From Parus major (Eukaryota; Chordata; Aves; Passeriformes; Paridae), in NCBI RefSeq assembly GCF_001522545.3, contig NC_031772.1:1379707-1443706 (forward strand): a DNA stretch of 64,000 nt, given 5' to 3'. Numbering within the stretch: position 1 is the first letter of the stretch; each line of letters opens with the position of its first letter. Under the pieces are notes generated by a model that was given only the letters and a program-made list of their open reading frames with translations, was not told where the DNA came from and made no database searches. Of the stretch, positions 1 to 12,139 are shown one piece after another. Position numbers and translations under genes: made by a program.

Positions 1-2515
1 TGCAGAGCTCTGAAGCAATGCTATTAAAGAGAAACATGGGGTTATACAATAGAAACCACGGGAAAGGACTAACAATTTCTGTGTCTACATTCCGCTCTGT
101 ACTCTTAATTCTCATTGCAAGTCAGCTGTCAAAGTCCTACATAGCAACCTTCTAATCACAGCTTTGCTCAGCAAAAGCTGCAAGCTATCATAAAAGTGCT
201 TTTTTCACTTGAAAAAAAGGCATCTTAAAAAAAAAATAAATCATTCTAATCGTAATTTTCCATCTGAGTCCTTTATCACAACTTCTGGCCAGGGTTGGAG
301 AAGTACCAGAAAATGAATCATGTGATCTCACATTTTGTGCATTTAGAGCACACACAAAAGTTGATATAAGCACTTAGACATCTTGTGTCAGTAACACTGA
401 CACTGCCTCAGCTGTGAGAAGTGGCAGCAGTTGAACAGAGCCTGTGCTTAATTTCCAGGAAATTCAGGAAGCCAGTGGCATCCCCAGAAAATTCCCATTT
501 CCCAACTTCCTTGTTTTGCTGGTTGGCAGCAGTTGCCATTATAACAGAAGGTGGAAAACAGGAACAACTTGCACAGATCTCTCATATGTTTGACATTCTG
601 TGAGGGTTTAGGTGGAAGGAGTTATTGTTCCAAGGCTCAGAGAGAGGTAACGGAGCATTCGCTGCAGATGCGAGTCTGAGGCACTCTCCATTTCATAACA
701 TCAGAATCCCTCCAAATGTTGTGCCAATGGAGACAGTAAACTGACAAGAAATGTAGATCAATGTTCTTTAAACATTTCAGCTTTTCTGATAAGCAAACAT
801 TTCAGTCTGTGTAATATTGTCAAACTACAGCTGCAGAGAATTTTGAAGAGGCTCCTATGTGCGCTTTAAATATTCCTATTTCTTTCTACCAGAAAATGTT
901 CTCCAGAGAGCAGAACGCCAACACAATCCTGTTCTGAGAGCATCACTTCCCTCTGTCAGTGCCTGCAACTCCTGAGCAAGGCTCCTCAGAGCTGCACCAG
1001 CACCAGCAGGGACATCATTTACCCCTGGATTTGTGCACAAAAAACTCAAATGACATTGCAGAGAGAGAGAGAGGGAGGATTTGGCAAAGCAGGCAGAAGG
1101 CTACAGGCATTACACTGCCATTAAATTAGCATTTAATCTTTCCTTCGCAAGATGCAGCGTTTTCCCCAGAATTGTGATCTTTGTGAGATACCAGACTCGG
1201 GGATCTGTCAAATAATCAAAAAGCTGATTTCCTACCACTGAAAAATCTTTCCACAAAATAAGACTTTTTGAATGACACACAGAGAAATTACAGGAAGGTG
1301 GAGGATGCTTCTTGTGTGATGGGATGGGAAGAAAAATTCTGAGGAGCTCACAGTGAGAAGTAAAATATTAAAACTAAGAAGATTTTATATACATGCGAAG
1401 GAATGTATAGAAAATTGAGACTCCATCATTAAAACTGAGTCCAAAAGGTGCAAGGAGATAAACAGAGTAATGTACTTAAGCCCTGAGGGGAAACTCTGGT
1501 CCCATGTTTTGGCAGAGGAGAAGTGATTTGGACAATTGGGTCGATGTTCTGCACGTGCACAGAAATTCCAAAGGCAGGAAACAACTTTGCAAGTGAGAGG
1601 AATTTTTGTAGCATTCTTTCCACATCAACCAGTGAAGCTCTCAAACTGCTCACAGCAAGGAAAAACAAGAAAATACTCTGTAAAAATAAACCATGATTCC
1701 ACATCCACTTCAATGTTTTTCTTTGTAGATTTCTCGTTTTGTTTACAAATGCAGGAATGAAAAACAAAAAGTTTGTCTTGGGCAGTTTCTGGATGTGACA
1801 GCAATGACTGTTGGCCTTCCAACATCCACCATTTAACAGCTCTGTTTGGTGAGAAAAATGACAGCAAGCAGGGCAGGGGTGTTCTCCAGATGGCAAAAAC
1901 TTCCTCGACTTAGGAGATAAAACACAAGAAAACAAATAACAAGGACTTTGTTAAACGTTCCAAAAGGCAGACAATAATAACGTGGTTTGCTAATCACTTG
2001 GTAATGCCTGTCAAGGTTTTGGTCGTGGCTTTGCCAAATAAAAATCTTCACCCAGCTGACTCATCCTTGCTCTTCACAATAGCCAAGATTCATCATCGAA
2101 AGTAAAGGCAGGAATAAGAGTAAGAACTAGAAAAGTGAATTTTCGTGTCATGATTCAAAGAGATTGAGCTCTGCAGGTTTTACAAACACTTCAAGGGAAT
2201 TTGAGTTACAGTGTTTGAGCTCATTACAAGAGCTCAAAATCGAAGAAGATCAGAAATGCCAAGAAAAAACAAAAGATATGTCTAGCATCTTCCAGAAAAT
2301 CAACTCATCCCTATGATTTTACATCAACATATAAAATGATAGTAACAAAAGAGTCAAACACCTTAGCATCAGGTTGGTTCTAAGAAGTGACATTAAAACA
2401 GGGTGTGTTTGTGTGGCTTTCTGAAAGCAGAGGCTCCACATGGGTACAGGAGCTGAGCTAGGCAGCCTCCCAACCCCACAGAACAGAGCAGTATGGATGC
2501 TAACTCTGAAATAGA
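1..2515. other. No gene seen; unique AT-rich DNA
   Basis: Unique sequence with frequent stops in all frames. The only repeat is a short (GA)n run near 1061-1077. The open frame at 1429-1935 on the minus strand (168 codons) has no recognisable domain and overlaps other chance frames. I see no promoter, RNA gene or transposon boundary here. Confidence 0.6.
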
Positions 2516-2871
2516 GAGCATGGTGCCTGTGGAAATTGCAGGCCACACAGCTTTCTCAGTCTTGCCTGAGAAAGTGGCCTGGGAAATCATGGGGAGGATT
2601 TAAAACAATCCTCAGAGACAGAAAACAGCCTTGGAGGTGCTGTTTGTCTGTTCCTTGTTTTCTTGCAAGAGAAGGTGGAGGGGTGGTGTGCCCCACTGAC
2701 CAATGATGGTGATGTGTTAGTTTATTAACCAACAAGAGTTTCTTTTCTGTACTTTTACATATTGGTCTATAAAAAAGACCTGAGGTAATAAACCAGGGAG
2801 AAATTTTCCTGATCAGCTCCCAAGAGAGTCTGTGTTGTTCTTCTTGCTCTTCCTAATAGAGTGACAGAGCA
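2516..2871 (+). mobile_element. Solo LTR of an endogenous retrovirus with 5-bp target site duplication
   Basis: A 346-bp element (2521-2866) begins with TG and ends with CA. It is flanked on both sides by the same five bases, GAGCA (2516-2520 and 2867-2871), the signature of retroviral integration. Inside, in order, are a CCAAT box at 2700-2704, a TATA box (TATAAAAAA) at 2768-2776, an AATAAA polyadenylation signal at 2787-2792 and a T/C-rich U5-like tail. No gag, pol or env sequence flanks it, so it is a solo LTR left by recombination between two LTRs. A 5-bp duplication fits ERVL-type elements better than 4-bp (ERV1) or 6-bp (ERVK) classes, but the family is inferred, not matched. It is intact enough to keep promoter and polyadenylation capacity. 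Confidence 0.72.
2700..2792 (+). promoter_or_regulatory. LTR core promoter and polyadenylation signal
   Basis: CCAAT at 2700-2704 lies 63 bp upstream of TATAAAAAA at 2768-2776, and AATAAA follows at 2787-2792. This order and spacing are what the U3/R part of a retroviral LTR should show. Activity is inferred from motifs only. Confidence 0.5.
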
Positions 2872-5739
2872 GAGCTGCTTTAAGAGAATCCTCTGTCTCT
2901 GCCTTTCAGGAGCTTTGTAATGTCATTATTTCAGTGCCACACCTGTCCCTTTGCACTGCCCTCAATTCCCCTTCTCTCCTCTCCCCTTCAGCTGCTCCTG
3001 TGGGATGGGGAGGCTGCTCCAGGCAATTCCTGGTTTGGATGGGAATGGGGAGCTCTAGGGAAGCTGTGGGGAAGGCACAGCTCAACAATCTCACACCTAT
3101 TTAACATCATCCATCCACGACTCAAACCTTCCAGAGCCTCGGAGAGCACAGCCACGCTACCCAACACCAAATGTTAAAGAAAATGAGCATTTCCTGAGCT
3201 GCCTGCTGTGCTCTGGGCAGCCCTGACACAGGCCAGAGCTGCTGGGACACTTTACACCCTGCTGCAGCCACAGCTTGCCATGGGGAGCAGGGAGGAAAGC
3301 AGCTTGCACACCAAGGTATGAAGTGACTCCTGCTCCTCCAATAGCTCAGCACGAGGAAAAAGCCTCTGAGGTCTTATCTTGTATTGATTCAGCTCTTCAC
3401 ACAACTGTTAAAGCAAAAATCTCTCTCCCTCTCTGGACAAAAAAATAAAATAAATAAAAATCAAGCAATCTTACAGCATAGAGATGTTTTGTTCCAGACA
3501 GTATTTGCTTCTCTACAGGATTAAGCAGGCATCTATTCTCAAGGAGCATGGAGGATAACCTGGATTAAGTTTGTTGCTTCTCCTAGTGAGAAATAACTTG
3601 TTTGCCAAATATTTTTGAAGTAACTGTGACATCCAGAAAGTCTACTTGAATCTGGGAGGCAGAGAAAAGTGGTAGTAAAGAAAAAAGCTTAGGAAGCAAA
3701 CATGCCATCAAGAGAAATAATGTACTGAATAGCTAGATGGCAAATCCTTATTGGTATGTATCTATCTGACTTCCTCTGGAAAAATACACCAGGGGCCCAT
3801 AGCTGGGGAGAAGGGAAAACAACCTCCAGCAGAACAGTAAGAGATCCTGAAGGAAGCATATATAATAAAAAAGAGCTATACTCACTTAGCAAGATAATAA
3901 CAATTGTTTCCTTGAAACTTAGCACCTCGTTTGGTAACAAAGCAATATTTCCAGCAGAGCAAAATCCACTTTGCTGCTCTGATTCCGACCATCCCCTCTA
4001 TTGCAATCCTTACATAGGACTGGATGTGAGGTAGGCTGGGGTGTTTAACAGAGCCCACAGCAGCTCCTCACTGGGGACAGGAGGTTTTGAGCCCAGATGT
4101 GCGGGAGGAACACAGCTGGAATTGTACTCTGACCTCGGGGTGACCACACAAACCTTCCCACAGCCCTGAGCAGCCAAGCTACAAGCAGAACAGCTTTTGT
4201 CCATGCAAACAAAGCCGGGGCAGGGAAGGGAGGAATGCAAGGCTCCCGAAATGCTGTGAGATGCTGGAGCAGAGAGGGAGCCGGGGCTGGGCAGGTGTGA
4301 GAGCCACAGCTCTGAGCTCCTTCAGCTCGTGTCCTGCCTGCTCTGAGAACATCCTGCAAGCTGCAGATGGGCAGTTTGCTCTAAGAGACAGATTTGAAAG
4401 AATCTATCTCAAGAAGAAGACTGCTGTTTTATTAGAATATTCTAGCAAGGCACGAGCAGAGAGATCCTTGAGATCCTCCTGGGAGGAGGAAATGGTCACA
4501 GATGTGTCACATCCTCGAGGAGGGCAGCTCACGCTCACAAATGCCTGCAAATCTCTAACAACAAGTCCATTGCAGTGGATCACAGGAGGAACAAATATTT
4601 TAATACCTAGAAGCATTATCTTGTTATTCCTGTTTGATGCTGAGATGAAAATGACAACCACTAAACCTACACATTTGTTCTTCTCCTGCTAGGAGGGTCT
4701 GAAAGGGGACAGCTCTCTTGAAACTGTGACAGCACTTAGGAAATGGAAAGTACATGCTGATAACAGCAACTGACCCCCTCCCTCAGTGACAGATGGACAA
4801 ATCTGTGCTAGCAGAGATGTTTTGTTCTTCCTGTGCAAAGCCAAAGCAGAGCCAGCTGCAGACGTGGCAGCAACAGCGTGAGCAGCACTCCCACATCACT
4901 GCTGAGCATCCTTGAGAAACTATTAATTAGTTACAAAGTTTAAATAGGCACCTTCCACTGGTCTCTTTATGGAACTGTGTTATTCATCTCAATTAAGTGG
5001 AACCCCACAGAATGGCTGTGGGGAGTTCACAATAACACCAACTTTTTCTGAAGCCTCTTTTCTTATTTTACTGCTTTCACTTCTTTTGTTAATTGCCTAA
5101 TTCCACCTTTTCCTGACTGCACTCCCCTTGGGAGGTAAAGACCACTTAGCTATTTATTCACACAAGCAATGGGGTTTTGGGGAAAAAAACCAACAACTGT
5201 GTTCACATTTTCAGACATCTGACAAATGAGATTAATTCATTAGTAATTAAAAATACAGCATTTGAAATGCTCATTTTATTGGCACAGTGGCAGGTGAAGG
5301 GAGAAAAGCAGAGCAGCTTTGGAGGGTGGGCTTCTCCCTGCTCCTGAGCTTCTCCCTGCTGTTGTAATGCCATAAAAACCATCTCCAGACCCTGAGACAG
5401 GTGAATAATGCCTGGGGCACGGTGAGCTGGGCACTCCCACCCTGTTTTAGAGATGCTGCTCAGGGCTGGACAGAGCCCAGGACAGTCCTGGCTTTTCCCC
5501 TCTCCTCCCCAGGGTCTGCTCTGCTCTCCCCAGCTCCTCTGGGCTCTTCCACCCCCAGAGCAGCTCAGCCCAGCTGCTGACAGCCCCACAACGGGCTCAG
5601 CCTGCACCCAGCCTCCTCTCCCAGGAAAGGAAACCCAGAGTGTCCTTTCTGCACCTGGACACCCAACTGGAGCCTTTTTAATAAACTTTTCCTGGAGCTC
5701 CCCCTCCACCCACAGCACAAACAGAGCAGCCTTCAATTA
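2872..5739. other. No gene seen
   Basis: Mixed unique sequence with somewhat GC-richer patches at 2940-3060, 4030-4330 and 5280-5720. Open frames here, including 5203-5736 on the minus strand (177 codons), are proline/serine/glycine-rich, lie in the GC-rich patches and match no family I recognise. Confidence 0.55.
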
Positions 5740-6130
5740 CGGTGTTAAGTTCATTATTAACCATGCAAATCCACCGTTTTTAAATTATTAATTAGCAAAT
5801 GACAGCATAAGTGGTTTTGTATTGAGTATAAACCTCTGAAATCAATGAAGCTGTTTCACATGAAAGAAATGTATTATTTTTTTTTAACACCTTAATGGTG
5901 TCAGGAGATTTGCATCGACATTAATCTCAGGCAGAGAACAAATCCAAAAATACAGCTCTCATTGGGTACAAGACTCATTAACAGTTTGTAATAAATATGA
6001 TGAGCTGAGACAAGCATCCAAGCTCACCAATTTTTGGTCTTTTCTGAATTTTCTCGGCTATAATTAACCCAGCAACAAATTTGGGCACTTTTAGGGCAGA
6101 GGTCTGTGAACCCTGTGCCTCCACCTAGAG
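5740..6130. promoter_or_regulatory. Candidate conserved non-coding element (POU/homeodomain motif cluster)
   Basis: An AT-rich block holds two POU octamers in opposite orientation, ATGCAAAT at 5763-5770 and ATTTGCAT at 5908-5915. It also has TAATTA-type homeodomain sites (for example TTATTAATTAGC near 5787) and no repeats apart from a T run near 5876-5885. Such clusters are typical of developmental enhancers in gene-poor DNA. The call is inference; conservation cannot be seen from one sequence. Confidence 0.3.
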
Positions 6131-8228
6131 TGCAATTATTGTGTGGGTAAAGAGGATACTGTAAGAGCAAGTTTGAAAACCTCAGTTATTAGGGCTTGAT
6201 CCTGAAATTGGCTCAATGTTTTAAGGAGATGAGCAGGATGGGGCCAGCTGATGCTGCTAATTGTGTCATCACACGTTTTGGAGAATTGTCTGCATTGTGT
6301 GGAGTCAAAATGAGAGCCCAGCACTGCCCAGCTCTGCAATCAGCTGCTGTTCTGCTGGGCTTGGAGAACTGAACATTTGGGAGGTGTGGAATGCTGAGCA
6401 GGAATCCCAGTCCCCATAAAACATTCAAACACCAAGCACAGAGTCTCTAAAAGGAGCTGTTCTGTGTCAGGGGTGGATTTGTTTCTCTGGGTCAGGGTTG
6501 ATCTCTGTGTCCAGAGAGGAATTTCTGTTGTAAAATCATTTCCTCAGTGAGCTCTGGAACATCTCACAAGCAAATCAGCAGCTGAGCCATTTCCAAAAGA
6601 ACACCTCAGACTGTGCCTGAGCCACTCTGCTGCCACATTTTCCCTTCTTTGTTTATTCCCCAAACCAAAAGCACATCAATAACGTGGGGAGTGTCCCACA
6701 CAGGTATAAAACAGAGATGTGGCTATGAAACAGCCACGGGCTCACATCAGCTGTGGCAGCCCTGAGGAAAATCAAACTCCTCCAAAAGTTGCCCCAGGAC
6801 AAGCTGTGGAGCCTTGCAGCAGAATCAGGGGCAAAAATCAGACTGCAAATGCAATTTCAGAGAACCAAAATCGACACCAAAATTACTTAAAATGCCTGAA
6901 ACCATAAACAAAACCCAGTCCACGACAACACAGGTTTTTACTCTTCCTACTATGGACTCCATCAAAGGAAATTAAAAGCTTCCAAATGCTTTTTCCAGAT
7001 TCCAATGGGATATTTAATTGTTTAGGAGGAAGCAGTTTTGCATTGCAATAATAGCTGGCATAAAATAATTCAAGTCAGAAATGGCAACAGGATCTTCCTG
7101 GGGAAAAGTCTGCACCTTTGGAGTTTATTTCCCTTCAGCACAACAAAAACCCAGATGTGGGACCTTCAAATACAGTGCATTATGGTCTCAGGGCAAATGA
7201 CAAATTTATTCATAGTTTCTCTGGGTTTTTTGTTAACAGGATAAAAAACCCTTTTTCATTTTGACCTCAAAATTCCTTGTGCTTGCTGCATATTCTTCTG
7301 GCTCTTGTTTTGAATATTTATATTATTCTGAGTAATTGCATGCTGGCAGTTTTCATAATCACTAATTGCACTAGATGACTCTTGTGATCACAAATAAAAC
7401 ATTTGGGAGGGAATAAATGAATGGAACCATCCTCAGAATCAATAACTGCTCAAGTCTTCCTACATACAGATAAATCTTCTTTTTTTTGTGCACAGAATAA
7501 GTTATCTAATAGTTTCATCTTTATTGTCAATGCAGGAGCAAACTTTTTTTGTTCATTCTTGAATTTAGCAATGTGTCAGATTTCTCACTGTCTCTCATGT
7601 ACAACACTTTGAACTGCCAGAGAAAATAATCCATTAGTGTTGGATCCAGCCTTGTCTCTGGGTAATGGAAACTTATAAAATAAATTAAAGGAACTGAAAA
7701 CAGTACACAGAAAAATAAAAAATAAAATGACAACAGCACCGCATTTCTTTGTTGGTGCTGGTCTTGAAATGATTCATAATTTAATTAGTATAGATCACAA
7801 GTCTGCTGATTTGCTAAAGAGAGCTCTCCAGGGCATAAAAATATTTATATAATGACTGGAACAGCAAATAAAATTCATAAACAAAAATAATTCAAAATAT
7901 AACTGAAAATTTATTCTCCTTTAAAATATAAATTAGAAATGTCAGGGAAAAAAATCCCATAAGGAAACATTTCCAGTCTAAACCAAAGCTACAGCCCTGC
8001 CCAGCCTGAGCTCTCCCTGGCCCCAATGCCTGGAGGACAATTCTTGCTCTCTGCTATTTCTGATGTTCCCAGCCCTGATGTCCCAGCTCAGATCCTTGTC
8101 CCAGCTGGACTCTCACAGCCACAGGAGCTGCAGGATTTGGCTTTTCAGAGTCTGACAAAAATGTTCATGTCCTGCAGGGAGGGGAGAGCAGGGAATGCAC
8201 CAAACCTCGAGCGCCAGCACCGGCCTTC
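6131..8228. other. No gene seen
   Basis: Unique AT-rich DNA without recognisable exons, RNA genes or transposon ends. Short open frames only. Confidence 0.6.
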
Positions 8229-8512
8229 TGCACACCAAAATTCAACTGGGAATTCCAAATTCACTCCCAAAATTCAACTGGGAATTCCAAATTCACACCA
8301 AAATTCAACTGGGAATTCCAACTTCACACCAAAATTCAACTGGGAATTCCAACTTCACACCAAAATTCAACTGGGAATTCCAACTTCACACCAAAATTCA
8401 ACTGGGAATTCCAACTTCACACCAAAATGCAACTGGGAATTCCAAATTCACACCAAAATGCAACTGGGAATTCCAAATTCACACCAAAATTCAGGGACAA
8501 CTGGGAATTCTG
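8229..8512 (+). repeat. 31-bp minisatellite, nine units
   Basis: Nine tandem units of about 31 bp each contain the core AACTGGGAATTC. The core recurs at 8249, 8281, 8312, 8343, 8374, 8405, 8436 and 8467 (spacings 32, then 31 six times), with a last degenerate unit at 8504 after a 37-bp step. Every unit carries an EcoRI site (GAATTC). Because 31 is not a multiple of three, the array cycles through all frames and creates overlapping open frames (8026-8517 and 8195-8599) that should not be read as genes. Central units are nearly identical, which suggests recent expansion. Confidence 0.93.
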
Positions 8513-9299
8513 TTTGATCATGTATCTTGTGTTCCTTCTGCTCTAAGAGTCTGCAGCCCAAGGAGTTCAGTAATTGCTGAAGAGGCCCATGGTAATTAAT
8601 GACACAAAGAGTGAAGGTGTTCCTGTCTCCTCCTGAGCATCTCTGCAGCCTCCACTCCCAGCTTCTCCTGGACCACAAATCACCCCTGGCACGTTCTGCT
8701 CTGTTCCTGGTGCTCACCAAAGCGTGACCACCTGCAGAAAATCTTCAAACTCACACTCCTGATCCAAATCAAAATGCAAATGTAAACTCACTCATCTGCC
8801 ATCCGGAGCCATAACCATCCACACAATTCCCTGCCTGGCACAGCAATGATCTGCAATTAACAAATGAGAGCAAACTGCAGAATCGTTCTCTCCCAGGTAT
8901 TTACTCATGGGTTTCGCTGCCACACAACCTCCCCTCCTCTCAAACAAAAATCTGAATGCTCCACCCTGGTATATTTAGTGGCACGTGGACAAAATGCAAA
9001 TGTGAAACCTAAAGTTATATAAATTAAATGATAATCTCCTCCTCAGTGGTCTGATCTGAATCCTGGAGAAGCTGAATTCCTATCAAGTACAAAAATAAGA
9101 GATCTGCTTCAAGATGTGTTCAGCAGCTGCAGCTTCCATTTGGATAGCAAAACACCCACTACAAATAAATAAGTGTACAGTTTCCACAGAGTTCCAAGTG
9201 TACAGAGCTCCTCTAGAAATCTGTGGCTGCAGTTAATGTTCCTTAGACATGTTTAACCCAGCCACCCAAACTAACTGTGACTTCTGCAGAGGTCTGGGA
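8513..9299. other. No gene seen
   Basis: Unique sequence. Nothing recognisable. Confidence 0.6.
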
Positions 9300-9880
9300 G
9301 TTACACCAGTTATCCAGTGGATAATGAAAATAAAAATTAAGCAAAAAAAATTTCCAGAGTTAGGCTGAGACAGACTGGAATTTATAAGCAAATGATTAGA
9401 AATGATTAAACAATGGAGCTTAGCTTTAAATGGTGTGAAATTACTTCAGGACCAGCAGAACTTCATTACTTTCTCTGTTTGTGCATAATGGATTTTTTGG
9501 AGTATAATTTCTCTCTTGAAAAGCTCCATAATATTAAAATGTTTTTGATTAACTAGTCAAGAAGCAAAGCAAACAACAGACATTTTTATATACTGGTATC
9601 CAAATAACTCAGGAGAGTAACTGGGAGCACAATGAAAACTGAACGGAGCCAGAAATGCCTTGTAAATATTACAGTAGATGCTTCTGCCAAAATATTGTCA
9701 ACTAGTACAGATTGCACAGTGCCATAATTACAGTAGATGACATAAAATTATTATAAATTAACAGTTTATAGTACAAAGTCATGCATTATGTATTTTTATT
9801 AAGTAGCTACACAAGTGTATGAAATGAAGAACTGTGAAATAGTGTAAAAAGTGATCTAAACTCCGTCTACAACACAAATT
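9300..9880. promoter_or_regulatory. Candidate conserved non-coding element
   Basis: An AT-rich, repeat-free block with many homeodomain-like sites (GATTAACTAGTC, AATTATTATAAATTAAC). It contains two copies of TTACAGTAGATG at 9669-9680 and 9728-9739, 59 bp apart. It is flanked by ordinary unique DNA. The call rests on motif density alone. Confidence 0.25.
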
Positions 9881-11874
9881 ACAAGCTCATTTTTTTTCAC
9901 AAGGTTTAAACTCAACACCTGCTCTTAGGCAAGAATTGTTGGAATTGGGGGGAAAGGTGTTAAATCCCAAAATTTCCATTTCTGTAGCTCCACACATAAA
10001 TTTCAGTGACCATCAGACACAGCCCTAACTCCCATTTCAGTACTGGGTTATTTGCTGTAAGGATTATTTGTTATATCTGGCCCATGTGGCTGTGTCCATG
10101 TGAGAAGCACATTTGTGTCCAGCTGAAGCTGATCTCAGTCACAACAACCAATTTTAAACTCAGTTCTCCTAAATTTGTTGTCACTTCTGTGAACCAGGAG
10201 GGACCAGGACGCTGCTTTGGGGGTGCTTGAAGTGCTCTGGGTTTCCAGAATCAAATCCTACTCCAGCAGAGTAGCAAATCCTACTACCAACATTTCCAAG
10301 AATTACCTGGGCTGCATTTCTCTTTGTCTCAGCTGTCAGAGTCTTGCAGGAAAGGTTTTGCATCAAGACAGACACTGCTCTCCTTTAGAGCATCTCTGTG
10401 CTTTGGCAACGCTTGAGAACACATTTTGGATCAAGCCAAGACACAGAAAAGCCAGTTGTTTATTTTACAGTTTAACATGGCCTTAATCTATTTTCTACTT
10501 GCAAAAATTCACCATTTCTGGTCAACCTCTCTTCTAAAAATAACTTTGCTTTAATTCTGTTACAGTGAATTCAGTCTCTGATTAATCTATTAGAGATGTC
10601 ATTAATATGACTTTGATTTATTAGCTATAAATACATCTGTTCCATATCAGTCAGTGGATTTATCTAACAGAAGTTATCTTGCAGAGGAAATGTGCCTTTC
10701 CCCAAGGAGCTCTCGTGCACAGTCACAGGAGTTGTTACATTTAGGAAACAAATCTGTCTGTGCCTTGCCATTTCCTTCCTGCATCAATCTGCTTTACTGG
10801 GGATTAGACACGGGCTCGTGTGCTGTGGTGCACACACAGGGCAGGAACTGCCCCACAGAGCCCAAAATATTCCACATCTGTTAAAGGAGACACCTGGGAA
10901 AACCCACAGGGGGAGGGAGATCTCCTGTGCACCATCAGAATCCCATCAAAAACAGAAATCAACCCATAAATGCAAATTATTCAGAGATTTTGGAAGGGTT
11001 GCAATTGCCTGTTGCTGTTTTTGTCACCCAGACCCAAGAAGGTTTTGCTTCACCTTGGCCAAGCACCAAATTATTATTGCAAAGAATAAATAAGTGATTT
11101 ATTTAAAGATAAATGATCAATAACAGCAGGTGATGAATATCAAAACCAGAGCTCACAGAGCAGCTGCACCCAGGCTCCTGTCACAGGACGTAATTCCAGT
11201 TTGCAGAACATTCTGCCATAATCCTATTCCATTTATCAACAACAGTAGTCACTACATAGAAAAAAATACAGATTTCCTACCTACAAGAAGTGGAGATTTG
11301 CTCATTTTCATGGAACATGACACTGCAGTGAGGAATTAGTGGCACAAAACACTTTGGAGAAGTGAAAATCCTGCTACACTAAGCACAGCTCCTTACACAA
11401 AAACATTCATGCAAATAAGTCCCTGAAGATCTGTGTCCACCTACAATCATAATTTATAGAACATGAGTACAGAAAAAAAAACTCAAAAAACCTTTTTCTA
11501 CTTCAACTCAAACTCTATTTTTCAAGCTGCTTGCACGACTCCATCATAACCAAAGAGGAATTTAAGAATCATATACCCCCCAAAAAAATAGCTAAAACTC
11601 TTCAATATCACACCTCTATTTTACCAAATAGTTCCACAAGAGGTCTTAGGCAGAGCAGATGTAAAAATCCTCAATTGTTTGTGTTTTATCCTTCCCAAAA
11701 GTGCTCCCACTGAAGTGGGAGCTCCTCCTCGCTGAGGCTGGTTGTGAACAGGGCAGAGGTTCTGGCCACCCAAACACCCCCTGAAATCCTGACTCTGGGA
11801 ACACCAGGAACGTGGTTTTCTTTGGCATGGAAGTTTCTACAGTCAGGTTTTAGGCAGCAAACCCAACCTCCAGC
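9881..11874. other. No gene seen
   Basis: Unique AT-rich DNA. Open frames are short and have no recognisable domain. Confidence 0.6.
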
Positions 11875-12139
11875 NNNNNNNNNNNNNNNNNNNNNNNNNN
11901 NNNNNNNNNNNNNNNNNNNNNNNNNNNNNNNNNNNNNNNNNNNNNNNNNNNNNNNNNNNNNNNNNNNNNNNNNNNNNNNNNNNNNNNNNNNNNNNNNNNN
12001 NNNNNNNNNNNNNNNNNNNNNNNNNNNNNNNNNNNNNNNNNNNNNNNNNNNNNNNNNNNNNNNNNNNNNNNNNNNNNNNNNNNNNNNNNNNNNNNNNNNN
12101 NNNNNNNNNNNNNNNNNNNNNNNNNNNNNNNNNNNNNNN
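11875..12139. other. Assembly gap (265 N)
   Basis: A run of N. The left flank (ending CAACCTCCAGC) and right flank (GGGAACCCAACACTG) are moderately GC-rich and not visibly repetitive. Open frames that cross it are artefacts of translating N. Confidence 0.99.

Noticed and set aside
1429..1935. 168-codon open frame on the minus strand
   Set aside because: No recognisable domain; several overlapping frames; likely chance.
5203..5736. 177-codon open frame on the minus strand
   Set aside because: Pro/Ser/Gly-rich translation of a GC-rich patch, no domain seen.
8229..8512. CRISPR-like array (regular 31-bp spacing)
   Set aside because: No variable spacers; units are directly tandem and the DNA is vertebrate.
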